A program made the position numbers and the translations under genes. A model generated the notes under the pieces. That model searched no databases. It worked only from the letters and a program-made list of their open reading frames with translations, and was not told the origin of the DNA. This document shows positions 34,348-42,399 of a DNA stretch of 64,000 nt, in pieces. The stretch is from Acidobacteriota bacterium (GTDB taxonomy: Bacteria > Acidobacteriota > Thermoanaerobaculia > Gp7-AA8): contig JAFATB010000006.1 of the NCBI GenBank assembly GCA_019244185.1, positions 1 to 64,000 of the forward strand, written 5' to 3'. Each line of letters opens with the position of its first letter. Position 1 is the first letter of the stretch.

Positions 34348-34784
34348 AGGTGCCGGATGGTGATCCCGCCCCATTTCGCGGCGAGATACTCCGCCGCGAT
34401 GCGGCGATGGCAATGTTCCGGCGTGGCCTCGCTGCAGAGCAGTACCGAGCGCACGTCGAAGAGCGAGCGCGGAAGCTCCTTCTCCACTTTCCGCTCGCGC
34501 AACAGCGCCGCATACGCCTGCTCGTAATCCGCCCACGTGAGCTTTCCCGCGCGATACGCCTCGAAGTCTTCCTGACGCGGCGTGAGCAGCAGCTCGTGCA
34601 CGTACTCCGCGTCCACGATCTCGCGCAGGAAGAACTCGAGGTCGTGCTTCTTCGTGAAGCCCGCCAGCTGCGAGACGTTGTTGAGGCGGACGTCGATCAG
34701 GCGTTGGACCTTCGCGCGTCGCAGCGCGCCGAAGAAATCGGCGGCGCTCTTCTTCGTGAAGCCGATCGTGCAGAGCTCGATCAC
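34344..34784 (-). CDS. DUF488 family protein
   Basis: A 146-residue protein starting with GTG. It has the DUF488 features T-I-G-F-T, D-V-R-L-N-N-V-S-Q-L-A-G-F, and a C-terminal L-L-C-S-E-A-T-P-E-H-C-H-R with paired Cys/His. Members are often encoded beside DUF5131 proteins or in defence and stress islands; no reaction is established. It overlaps the convergent DUF5131 gene by four bases. Confidence 0.82.
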   Translation of the reverse strand: MIELCTIGFTKKSAADFFGALRRAKVQRLIDVRLNNVSQLAGFTKKHDLEFFLREIVDAEYVHELLLTPRQEDFEAYRAGKLTWADYEQAYAALLRERKVEKELPRSLFDVRSVLLCSEATPEHCHRRIAAEYLAAKWGGITIRHL

Positions 34785-34801
34785 GCCCGTAGAATAGCCG
34801 C

Positions 34802-35368
34802 ATGGGGCAGAAATCGAAGGAAGTCGACGCGTACATCGCGAATGCCGCGCCGTTCGCGCGACCGATCCTCGAGCGCATCCGCCGCGCGTTTCACGAAGCC
34901 GATCCCGACCTCGTCGAAACGATCAAGTGGCGCAATCCAACCTTCGAGCACGACGGCATCCTCGGCGCGATGTCGGCGCACAAGCAGCACGTGAACTGGG
35001 GCTTCTGGCTCGAGCTCGCGAACGAGGGGCTCACGCGCGTGCACGACGTCTCCGAGCTGCCGTCGGAAGAAGAGATCGTCGCGCGCGTGAAGAACGCGAT
35101 GAAGCTGCGCGCGTCGGGCGCGAAGCTGCAGCGCGCGCCGCGCAAGGAAGCCGCGCCGGTCGACGTCCCCGACGATCTCGCCGCCGCGCTGAAGAAACAC
35201 GCCAAGGCGCGCGCGACGTTCGAACAGTTTCCGCCGAGTCACCGCCGCGAGTACATCCAGTGGATCACCGAGGCGAAGCAGGCCGCGACGCGGGAAAAAA
35301 GGATCGCCACCACGCTGGAATGGCTCGCGGAAGGAAAGCCGCGGAACTGGAAGTACATGAAGAAATAG
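34802..35368 (+). CDS. YdeI/OmpD-associated family (DUF1801-type) protein
   Basis: A 188-residue soluble protein. The first half has the DUF1801 pattern (D-P-D-L-V-E-T-I-K-W-R-N-P-T-F). The C-terminal part (F-E-Q-F-P-P-S-H-R-R-E-Y-I-Q-W-I-T-E-A-K) is the YdeI 'bacteriocin-protection' segment. The molecular role is not known. It starts 17 bases from the divergent DUF488 start. Confidence 0.82.
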   Translation: MGQKSKEVDAYIANAAPFARPILERIRRAFHEADPDLVETIKWRNPTFEHDGILGAMSAHKQHVNWGFWLELANEGLTRVHDVSELPSEEEIVARVKNAMKLRASGAKLQRAPRKEAAPVDVPDDLAAALKKHAKARATFEQFPPSHRREYIQWITEAKQAATREKRIATTLEWLAEGKPRNWKYMKK

Positions 35369-35376
35369 CGCGGCAA

Positions 35377-36144
35377 TTACGGCTCGTCGAGAAACGAGAG
35401 GATGATCGGATTCACCCACTCCGGCCGCTCGCCGAACGTGTTGTGTCCGGTCTTCGGCAGGATGCAGAGGCGCGCGTCCGGCAGCGCGCGGTAGAGCGCG
35501 ATCGTGTGATCCATCAGGATCTCGTCGTGATCGCCGGCCAGGACGAGCACGGAGCGATGGAGGCCGTGCAGCAGTTCGGGACTCAGCTCCGCCGGCGTCG
35601 GCGACGTCAGCCAGAGATGATTGAGTTTCGCGTCGAGCGAGAGCTGCGCGGCGCCGGTCGTGCGCGCCTCCTTCTCGCGCATCTCCGCGAGATCGGGCAG
35701 GCCTTCGGGTGAGAAGTTCGCGCCGCTGACGATGAGGCGGCGCACGAGATCGGGACGGCGGATGCCGAGGATCAGCGCCACGATGCCGCCGTCGCTCCAG
35801 CCGACCACGTCGACGTTCTTCAGATGCAGTTCGTCGAGCAGCGCCGCGGTGTCGCTCGCCATCGCCGCGTACGACAGCGGACCTGTCGTCGCCGGAGTGT
35901 GACCGTGCCCCACCTGCTCGGGCGCGACGATCGCGTGCGACAGCGCGAAGCGCGACAGCTGATGTGAGAACGAGCCGTCGACGGTGTTGCCGCCGCCGTG
36001 GAGCAGCAGCAGCGGACGTCCGGCGCCGCGCGTCTCGTAGTAGAGCGGATGTCCGTTGACGGTCGTCGTGTGCGAGCGCGCGAAGCAGCCGGTGGCGGCG
36101 AACGCGAGCAGGAAAAAGAAAAAGCGGCGCGTCATGCCGTGCAT
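35377..36144 (-). CDS. Alpha/beta hydrolase lipoprotein
   Basis: A 255-residue alpha/beta-hydrolase. The oxyanion region is L-L-L-H-G-G-G, the nucleophile elbow G-W-S-D-G-G, the acid Asp is in G-D-H-D, and the catalytic His is in K-T-G-H-N. The N-terminus has a run of Phe and Leu ending in A-A-T-G-C, a lipobox, so the enzyme is probably anchored on the periplasmic side. The start may be 36144 or nine bases later at 36135 (M-T-R-R-F). The substrate is unknown. Confidence 0.85.
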   Translation of the reverse strand: MHGMTRRFFFFLLAFAATGCFARSHTTTVNGHPLYYETRGAGRPLLLLHGGGNTVDGSFSHQLSRFALSHAIVAPEQVGHGHTPATTGPLSYAAMASDTAALLDELHLKNVDVVGWSDGGIVALILGIRRPDLVRRLIVSGANFSPEGLPDLAEMREKEARTTGAAQLSLDAKLNHLWLTSPTPAELSPELLHGLHRSVLVLAGDHDEILMDHTIALYRALPDARLCILPKTGHNTFGERPEWVNPIILSFLDEP

Positions 36145-36175
36145 GATGCGCCGCCGGTTGCTGACTCGCGAAGAA

Positions 36176-37198
36176 CTACCGCGAGTTCACGTCGCGGACG
36201 AGCAGGATGCGCTGCGCGAGCGGCAGCGACGAATTCGCGTTCGTCACTTCCACCTCGATCACGTCGCCGCGTTCGAGTCCGCTCAGCGGATACGCGCGGC
36301 CGCTCATCTCGATCTGCGCGTTCGACGGGAACTGGACGGTGATGCTGTTCACGCCCGTGCCCGCGTTCGTGTTGAAGCCGGAGATCCAGTTCGCGGAGTC
36401 GAGCTGGATCGTGCGGCGGCTGAGATCGACCGAGCGCACGGTGCCGCGGATCGTCGAGACGTTGTTGTACGTGCCGTTGTTGCTGGATCCGTTGTTGTAC
36501 GTCCCGTTGTTGTTGCTGCTGATGCTGCGCAGCACGTTGATGTCCTGCGCCGAGTAGCGGCCGTTGCCGAGGTCCGTCGTACGGATGTCGACTTCATCGC
36601 CGCGCTCGAGATCGCTCACGCGGTAGGACTGGTTGTTCCAGTACACCGGCGTGTTCGTGCTGAAGTCGACAAGCACGGTCGAGCCGTAGCCGCGATCCAC
36701 TTCGATGGTCCGGCGGCTCGTGTCGATCGAGCGCACGGTGCCGCGGATGCTCGTGGTGTAGCTGCCGTTCGGATAGTTGCCCGTCGGGTAGCTCGAGCCG
36801 TTGTTGTTCGTCGCGTCGTAGAGCACCGACACCGACTGCGCCACGAGCGTGTTGCCCGACTCGTCGACGCGGACCGAGATCTGATCGCCGCGCTCGAGGT
36901 CCTGCGGACGATACGACTGTCCCTGATAGTCGACCGGCGTATTGGCGTCGTAGTAGACGCGCACGGCGCTGCCGCCGCCGTTCGAGAGCATCGAGGTGTT
37001 GTAGCCGCTGACGTTCGTGAGATAGATCGAGCGGTTGCTGAGATCGACCGAGTCGACCGTGCCGCGGATCTCGTAGTTGCCGTTCGCGCCGTTGCCGCCG
37101 TTGCCGCCGCCGAGGATGTCGCCGATGCCCGACGAGCCGCAGGCGGCGAGCAGGAGGAGCGCTAAACTCGCTGCTGCCAATGATTTGTAGTGTTTCAT
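36176..37198 (-). CDS. Lipoprotein with three DUF5666-like beta repeats
   Basis: A 340-residue lipoprotein (lipobox L-A-A-C near residue 20). Three repeats of about 80 residues each begin I-R-G-T-V-x-S-V/I-D and contain R-x-I-x-V/L, then a Y/R-P/S-L-E-R-G-D-x-V/I-x-V segment; the pattern fits DUF5666 small beta-barrels. Linkers are rich in Asn, Gly, Ser and Tyr. It probably sits in the periplasm or on the outer membrane; no activity can be assigned. Confidence 0.75.
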   Translation of the reverse strand: MKHYKSLAAASLALLLLAACGSSGIGDILGGGNGGNGANGNYEIRGTVDSVDLSNRSIYLTNVSGYNTSMLSNGGGSAVRVYYDANTPVDYQGQSYRPQDLERGDQISVRVDESGNTLVAQSVSVLYDATNNNGSSYPTGNYPNGSYTTSIRGTVRSIDTSRRTIEVDRGYGSTVLVDFSTNTPVYWNNQSYRVSDLERGDEVDIRTTDLGNGRYSAQDINVLRSISSNNNGTYNNGSSNNGTYNNVSTIRGTVRSVDLSRRTIQLDSANWISGFNTNAGTGVNSITVQFPSNAQIEMSGRAYPLSGLERGDVIEVEVTNANSSLPLAQRILLVRDVNSR

Positions 37199-37263
37199 CG
37201 TACGTAGTCTCCCGCTCCTCGGAAGAGCAGAAAGCGTGCCCTGATTCGCCGGCTTGGGTTGCC

Positions 37264-37279
37264 AACCGGCCGGTCGGTT
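37264..37279. promoter_or_regulatory. Candidate operator of the MFS gene
   Basis: AACCGGCCGGTCGGTT is a near-palindrome with arms AACCG/CGGTT, a TetR-like pattern, directly followed by TACACT (37280-37285), a possible -10 box. Transcription from there would start almost at the ATG at 37293. Confidence 0.4.
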
Positions 37280-37292
37280 TACACTAGCGCGC

Positions 37293-38564
37293 ATGCCGAG
37301 CACCGCCGATCGCGCTCCCGCGTACTCCTGGTACGCGCTCGCCGTCCTCACCACCGTCTACGTCCTCAACTTCCTCGACCGCACGCTCATCTACATCCTC
37401 TTCACGCCGATCAAGGCGGAGATGCATTTCTCCGACGTGCAGCTGGCGCTGCTCGGCGCGACGTCCTTCGCGATTTTCTACACGCTCCTCGGCATTCCGT
37501 TCGGCCGCCTCGCCGACCGCGTTGTGCGCAAGAACCTCATCGCCGTGGGCCTGGCGACGTGGAGCCTTTTTTCCGGACTGACAGGGTTCGCGAACAGCTT
37601 CTGGACATTGTTCCTTTGTCGCGTCATGGTCGGCGTCGGTGAAGCGACGCTCGGTCCCGCGGCGCTCTCGCTCCTCAGCGACTACTTTCCGCCGCGGATG
37701 CGTGCGACCGTGCAGTCGGTGTACTCGTCTGCGATCGCGGTGGGCGGCGGCATCGCGTACTTTTTCGGCGGCGTGATCGCGCAGCGCTTCGGCTGGCGCT
37801 GGGCGTTCTATCTCCTCGGCTTCCCCGGACTCGCGTTGGCGCTGCTGGTCTTCTTCCTGCGCGAGGAGCCGCGCGGCCGCACCGAAACCGTCGCCGCGCG
37901 CTACACCGCAAGCGACTGGCGCGTGCTCTTCCGCTCGCCCGCGCTCTGGTGTCTCTACCTCGGCTACGGATTCTTCTCGCTCGCCTCGAACAACCTCGGC
38001 ATCTGGGTGCCGACGTTCTTCGTGCGCGTGCACCACATGAGCGTCGCGTTCATCGGTCAGGCCGCGGGCATCCTCGCGCTGGTCGTCGGCGTGCCGGTGA
38101 CGATCCTCGGCGGCTATTACTCCGATCGCTTCAGCAGGATGGCCGGCGGCGGACGCATGGCTTTCACCGCGGCGGCGGCGCTCGCGTCGATCCCGCTGTG
38201 GCTCGGGCTCCTGTGGAGCAACAACATGATCCTGCTCGTGCTGCTGAACATGCTGCTGTACGGGCTCGCGCTGATGTGGGTCGCGCCCGCGGCCGCGGAC
38301 ATCCACGACATCGCCGGACCGCACCTGCGCGGCCTCGGCATCGGCATCTTCTTCTCCGCCGCGAACGTGATGGCGTATCTCGTCGGCGCGCCGCTCATCG
38401 GAAAGCTCAACGACACGCTCGGCGTCGCGACGGATCCGGGGCGGATGCGTCTCGCGCTCCTCGTCTGTCCCGTCGCGGCGTTGTGCAGCGCGCTCTTGCT
38501 CTTCCTCGGCAGCCGTGCGCGTTCGGCGAAAGCGCCCGTGCACGACGCACGCGTCGTGGCATAA
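37293..38564 (+). CDS. MFS transporter (Spinster-like/organic anion type)
   Basis: A 423-residue major facilitator with 12 predicted helices. Helix 1 Y-V-L-N-F-L-D-R-T-L and motif A G-R-L-A-D-R-V-V-R-K, plus R-V-M-V-G-V-G-E-A-T-L-G-P, are typical of the Spinster/ACS-like branch. The substrate is unknown. I prefer the ATG at 37293 over the TTG at 37254, because the latter falls in the likely promoter. Confidence 0.88.
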   Translation: MPSTADRAPAYSWYALAVLTTVYVLNFLDRTLIYILFTPIKAEMHFSDVQLALLGATSFAIFYTLLGIPFGRLADRVVRKNLIAVGLATWSLFSGLTGFANSFWTLFLCRVMVGVGEATLGPAALSLLSDYFPPRMRATVQSVYSSAIAVGGGIAYFFGGVIAQRFGWRWAFYLLGFPGLALALLVFFLREEPRGRTETVAARYTASDWRVLFRSPALWCLYLGYGFFSLASNNLGIWVPTFFVRVHHMSVAFIGQAAGILALVVGVPVTILGGYYSDRFSRMAGGGRMAFTAAAALASIPLWLGLLWSNNMILLVLLNMLLYGLALMWVAPAAADIHDIAGPHLRGLGIGIFFSAANVMAYLVGAPLIGKLNDTLGVATDPGRMRLALLVCPVAALCSALLLFLGSRARSAKAPVHDARVVA

Positions 38565-38573
38565 GCTACGGCC

Positions 38574-39062
38574 ATGAACAACCGCGAATACTTTCTCAAG
38601 CGCTGGGACGGCGAGCAGCGCGCATTCTCCGAAGTGCTGCGCGCCGTGCCGAACGATCAGCTGTCGTACACGCCGCACGAGCGGTCGACGAAGGCGGGCG
38701 ACCTCGCCTGGCAGATCGCACTCGAGCAGCGTCTGCTCATCGATCTGCTCGACAAGCAGAAGATGGTGTGGGAGTCGCTGCCGCGGCCGGAATCGATCGA
38801 CGGCATCGTCGCCGCGTACGACGAGGCCACGAACACGCTGCGCGACAAGCTGAAACACTTCGACGATTCGAAGTGGGAACTGCCGGCGAAGTTCATGTTC
38901 GGCGAGCACGTCGCCGGCGAGTCGACCGTGCAGGACTTCGCGTGGGGCTTCCTCTTCGACCTCGTGCATCACCGCGGACAGCTCACGGCGTACTTGCGTC
39001 CGATGGGCGCGAAGGTGCCGTCGATCTACGGTCCGTCCGGGGACTCGGGCGCCGGCAGTTAG
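38574..39062 (+). CDS. DinB-superfamily protein
   Basis: A 162-residue four-helix protein of the DinB/YfiT type. The C-terminal metal-ligand motif H-H-R-G-Q-L is present. In the usual first ligand position (H in D-x-x-x-H-I) this protein has D-L-A-W-Q, so metal binding may be changed. Related proteins are thiol- or stress-linked transferases. It starts nine bases after the MFS stop and may be cotranscribed. Its stop codon lies in the loop of a terminator hairpin. Confidence 0.8.
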   Translation: MNNREYFLKRWDGEQRAFSEVLRAVPNDQLSYTPHERSTKAGDLAWQIALEQRLLIDLLDKQKMVWESLPRPESIDGIVAAYDEATNTLRDKLKHFDDSKWELPAKFMFGEHVAGESTVQDFAWGFLFDLVHHRGQLTAYLRPMGAKVPSIYGPSGDSGAGS

Positions 39063-39071
39063 CCGGCGCCC
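39047..39071. terminator. Terminator hairpin with the dinB-like stop codon in its loop
   Basis: A perfect 10-bp stem GGGCGCCGGC / GCCGGCGCCC encloses AGTTA; the TAG stop of the upstream gene straddles the loop and stem. It serves the convergent pair of genes. Confidence 0.6.
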
Positions 39072-39084
39072 ACGTTTCACGGCC

Positions 39085-39873
39085 TCACTTCATCGCCATC
39101 GACGGATACGAGAGATCCGGGCGATACCAGCCGGAGTGCGTCTCGTATTTGCGCGTGATGGCGAGCGCGCGCATCTGGATGGCGTTGAACGCGTCGCCGA
39201 GAGCGGCGCGGTTGCGCTCGTCCGCGGCCGCGTAATCCGCTTCGCTCTTGCCGCTGACGGCGACGGCGAGGAGCGGCAGATCGTTGCCGGTCTCGCCCAT
39301 GAAGACGTCGAAGCCGTCGGTCATGTTCTTCGCCTTGAACAGCGCCGCGCAGTCGCGCGCGACGGCCGCCGCTTCCTCTTCCTTGCCGGGCATGAGGTAG
39401 TACATCAGCCAGCGGACGTAGCGCTGCTCGTCCGGCTTCACGCGCGGCGTCGCGGGCGTGTACGAAAGATCGGGACGGCGGCGCACCACGAGCTCGCTGT
39501 ACTGCTCGATGGGCGCGGTGCCGCGCGACATGAGCGACTGCCAGCGCTCCTTGCCGACCGAGTCGGCGATCGACTTCCACGCGCCGTCCATCGAGTCGAG
39601 TTTGCTGTACGCGTTCAGCGGCAGGATGTAGAGGTAGTGCAGGTCTTCGGTCGTGTAGACGTGCATGCCGAAGACGTTGGGATCGGCCTTCTTCTCGGTC
39701 AGCGCGGCGAGGATGTCGTGCGTGGCCGCCTCGTACTGCGGAATCATCCCCAGCCGCGGCACCTCCGCGTGAATGAGATAGAGCTGCGGCATCGCCGGTG
39801 GGGTTTGCGTTTGTGCGGTCGCCACGAGCGGACACACCAGGAGCAGCAGTGCTGCGAGCACCAGTCGTTTCAT
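39085..39873 (-). CDS. Secreted protein of unknown function
   Basis: A 262-residue exported protein with a signal peptide of about 20 residues (cleavage near A-T-A-Q). The mature part looks like two ferredoxin-like alpha/beta units (Q-L-Y-L-I-H-A-E-V-P, H-Y-L-Y-I-L-P-L, V-R-W-L-M-Y-Y-L-M-P). This suggests a tandem dimeric alpha-beta-barrel fold of the NIPSNAP/antibiotic-monooxygenase type. No cofactor-binding residues stand out, so no reaction is proposed. Confidence 0.6.
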   Translation of the reverse strand: MKRLVLAALLLLVCPLVATAQTQTPPAMPQLYLIHAEVPRLGMIPQYEAATHDILAALTEKKADPNVFGMHVYTTEDLHYLYILPLNAYSKLDSMDGAWKSIADSVGKERWQSLMSRGTAPIEQYSELVVRRRPDLSYTPATPRVKPDEQRYVRWLMYYLMPGKEEEAAAVARDCAALFKAKNMTDGFDVFMGETGNDLPLLAVAVSGKSEADYAAADERNRAALGDAFNAIQMRALAITRKYETHSGWYRPDLSYPSMAMK

Positions 39874-39927
39874 TGAGGTTTCCTCCTTCTGATGCCTCGA
39901 TGTACGGGCGCCGATCGCAATCGGATG

Positions 39928-41727
39928 TCAGACGAGTTTCGCTTCGAGCTCCGCCCACCGCGCGTACAGCCGCTCGACCTCCGCGTGCGCCGCCTGCAGC
40001 TCCGCGTAGCGCGTCTGCAGCGCGCCGGCGTCGGCGGCGATCGACGGATCTTCCGCGCGCCGCTGCGCTTCTTCGACGCGCGCTTCGGCGGCGAGCACCG
40101 TTTCCTCCATCGCATCGAACTCGCGCTGTTCGAGGTACGAGAGGCGCTTCGTCTTCGGCGCGGACGGCTTCGGCGCCGCCGTTGACGGTGTTAACGATGC
40201 GGCGGGAGTGTCGCGCTGCGCGGCCTCCCACTGCGGGAAATCGGCGAAGAACTCCGCGTTGCCGCGGCCGTCGAGCGCGAGAAGGCGCGTCGACACGCGG
40301 TCGAGCAAGTAACGGTCGTGCGTCACGAGGACGAGCGCGCCGGGAAAATCGAGCAGCGATTCCTCGAGCACGTCGAGCGTCGGGATGTCGAGATCGTTCG
40401 TCGGCTCGTCCATCACGAGGAGGTCCGCCGGCTGCAGCATCAGTCGCGCGAGCACGATGCGTGCTTTCTCGCCGCCGGAGAGCCGCGACACCGCGGTCTC
40501 GAGCTGCTCGCTGCGAAAGAGAAACCGCTTCGCCCAGCCGGCGACGTGAATGGGTCGGTCGCGATAGATGACCGAGTCGCCTTCCGGTGCGAGCGCGCGT
40601 TTCAGCGTGACATTCGGATCGAGGCTCTCGCGGTTCTGTTCAAAGTACACGACGCGCAGGCCGTCGGCGCGCTCGATGCTGCCCGCGTCGGGCGCGAGCG
40701 TGCCGACGATCATCCGCAGCAGCGTCGTCTTGCCGGAACCGTTCGGGCCGAGGATGCCGAGGCGCGCGCCGGGCGTGAGGAGCAGATCGAGGTTGCGCAC
40801 GATCGGCTGGTCGCCCATCGTCTTCGTGAGCCCGCGCGCGGACCAGAGGCGTTTCGTCTTGCGCTGCGAGGCGGTGAAGTCGATCTCGGTGTTGAACGAC
40901 TGCGCACGGTCGCGCCCTTCGGCCAGCTCGTCGATCAGCTTCTCCGCGTTCTGGATGCGCGCTTTCGCTTTCGTCGTGCGCGCTTTCGCACCGCGGCGCA
41001 GCCACTCCATCTCGCGCCGCACGAGGTTCGCGAGCGTCTCCTGATACGCGGCCTCGTTGCGCAGCACCTCGTCGCGCTTCTCGAGGAGATCGCTGTAGGT
41101 GCCGTCAACCGCGAGCAGGCCGCCGGCGTACGCGCGATTCAGCTCGAGCATCCGCTTGGTCACGTTCTCGAGAAAGTAGCGGTCGTGGCTGACGACGACG
41201 AACGCCTTCGGATCGCTGCCGAGGAGCGATTCGAGCCAGAGGATGGCATCAACGTCGAGATGGTTCGTCGGCTCATCGAGGAGGAGCACGTCCGGCTCGC
41301 GCACGAGCTCGCGCGCGATGGCGAGGCGTTTGCGCCAGCCGCCGGAGAGCGTCTCCGTGCGGATCGCGCGATCGGTGAAACCGGCGCGGCCGAGCGCGAG
41401 CGCGACGCGCGCGAATTTCTCGTGCTCGTCGAGACTCGTGTCCGATGACAGCGCGTCGAGCAGCACGTCTTCCGCGGAACGTCCCGGCGCGAACACCGGA
41501 TCCTGCGGCACGTAGCCGACGCGCACGCCCTTGCGCAGCGCGCGCGTGCCGGAGTCGGCGTCTTCCGCGCCCGCGAGGATCTTCAGCAGCGTCGACTTCC
41601 CCGAGCCGTTCGGGCCGACGAGTCCGACGTGATCGCCTTCGAAGAGCGTGAAGGAGAGATTCTCGAAGAGCGGCCGCGCGCCGTAGGCTTTCGTGAGACC
41701 GTCGGCGGAAAGAAGAACGGGCGGCAT
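39928..41727 (-). CDS. uup: ABC-F ATPase, Uup-like
   Basis: A 599-residue soluble twin-ABC protein. Walker A motifs are G-P-N-G-S-G-K-S-T and G-P-N-G-S-G-K-T-T; signatures are L-S-G-G-W-R-K and L-S-G-G-E-K-A; D-E-P-T-N-H-L-D and D-E-P-T-N-D-L-D follow. An Arg-rich linker (about residues 240-290) and a C-terminal coiled coil after an Ala/Pro/Lys linker (about residues 525-599) match Uup, a DNA- and ribosome-linked member. I chose the ATG at 41727 because the family N-terminus begins there; the frame stays open far upstream but crosses the sigma operon antisense. Confidence 0.88.
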   Translation of the reverse strand: MPPVLLSADGLTKAYGARPLFENLSFTLFEGDHVGLVGPNGSGKSTLLKILAGAEDADSGTRALRKGVRVGYVPQDPVFAPGRSAEDVLLDALSSDTSLDEHEKFARVALALGRAGFTDRAIRTETLSGGWRKRLAIARELVREPDVLLLDEPTNHLDVDAILWLESLLGSDPKAFVVVSHDRYFLENVTKRMLELNRAYAGGLLAVDGTYSDLLEKRDEVLRNEAAYQETLANLVRREMEWLRRGAKARTTKAKARIQNAEKLIDELAEGRDRAQSFNTEIDFTASQRKTKRLWSARGLTKTMGDQPIVRNLDLLLTPGARLGILGPNGSGKTTLLRMIVGTLAPDAGSIERADGLRVVYFEQNRESLDPNVTLKRALAPEGDSVIYRDRPIHVAGWAKRFLFRSEQLETAVSRLSGGEKARIVLARLMLQPADLLVMDEPTNDLDIPTLDVLEESLLDFPGALVLVTHDRYLLDRVSTRLLALDGRGNAEFFADFPQWEAAQRDTPAASLTPSTAAPKPSAPKTKRLSYLEQREFDAMEETVLAAEARVEEAQRRAEDPSIAADAGALQTRYAELQAAHAEVERLYARWAELEAKLV

Positions 41728-41747
41728 GGAAGGCGGAAGATACCAGC

Positions 41748-41770
41748 GAACGAAACCGGCGCAGCCCGTG
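41748..41770 (+). promoter_or_regulatory. Candidate ECF-type promoter of the sigma/anti-sigma operon
   Basis: GAAC (41748-41751), 15 bases, then CGTG (41767-41770) resembles the AAC / CGT pattern of ECF promoters, 11 bases before the sigma ATG. It would allow autoregulation. This rests on short motifs only. Confidence 0.3.
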
Positions 41771-41781
41771 TTTAGGCGTGC

Positions 41782-42399
41782 ATGAAGAACTCCTGGACCG
41801 GCGGAATGGCCGCCACGCTCGAGGAGAACGGCGAGGCGACTCTGGCCGTGGCGGTGCATCGCTGCGAGCCCGGCGCGCTGGAGCGGCTGATCGACCGCTT
41901 CGAAGGCGCGCTGTACGGCTACGCGTACGGCATCCTGCAGAACACCTTCGACGCGCAGGAAGTCGTACAGGACGCGATGCTGCGCGCGCACCGGGCGCTG
42001 ACGCGGCAATACGACGAGGCGCGCTGCGCGGCGCTGGCGCTCCGGCCGTGGCTGTTCAAGATGGTGCGCAACCTCTGTCTCAACAAGCGCCGCTCGAAAA
42101 CGCGCGCGCTCGAACAGCCGCTCGCGTCGTTCGACGACGACCGCCTCGGGCCGTTCGTCCGCGAGCACGGCTCCGAGCTCGAGCGGCGCGAGGACGCGGA
42201 GCTGCTGCGCGGCGCGATGGCGCGCCTCCCGGTCGAGGCGCGCGAGCTCATCGTGCTGCGATTCATGGAAGAGATGTCGTACGCCGACATCGCGAAGACC
42301 GTCGGAGCGTCCGAAGCGGCGCTGCGCGGCAAGGTGTTCCGCTCGCTCAAGCTCCTGCGGGACGCACTGGAAGAAAAAGGGGTGGCCCATGCGGTGTAG
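41782..42399 (+). CDS. ECF-family RNA polymerase sigma factor
   Basis: A 205-residue group 4 sigma factor. Region 2 lies at about residues 30-100 (A-L-E-R-L-I-D-R-F, D-A-Q-E-V-V-Q-D-A-M-L-R-A, P-W-L-F-K-M-V-R-N). Region 4 lies at about residues 140-195 (L-P-V-E-A-R-E-L-I-V-L-R, M-S-Y-A-D-I-A-K-T-V-G-A-S-E-A-A-L-R-G-K-V-F-R). There is no region 3 or C-terminal extension. The gene overlaps the next one by 11 bases, and that next gene begins with an anti-sigma domain, so the pair is almost certainly a cognate sigma/anti-sigma set. Divergent from uup with 54 bases between starts. Confidence 0.93.
   Translation: MKNSWTGGMAATLEENGEATLAVAVHRCEPGALERLIDRFEGALYGYAYGILQNTFDAQEVVQDAMLRAHRALTRQYDEARCAALALRPWLFKMVRNLCLNKRRSKTRALEQPLASFDDDRLGPFVREHGSELERREDAELLRGAMARLPVEARELIVLRFMEEMSYADIAKTVGASEAALRGKVFRSLKLLRDALEEKGVAHAV

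Noticed and set aside
36465..36530. CRISPR-like or satellite repeat (GTTGTTGTACGT units)
   Set aside because: It is in-frame coding for the Asn/Gly/Tyr linkers of the DUF5666 lipoprotein, with no spacers.
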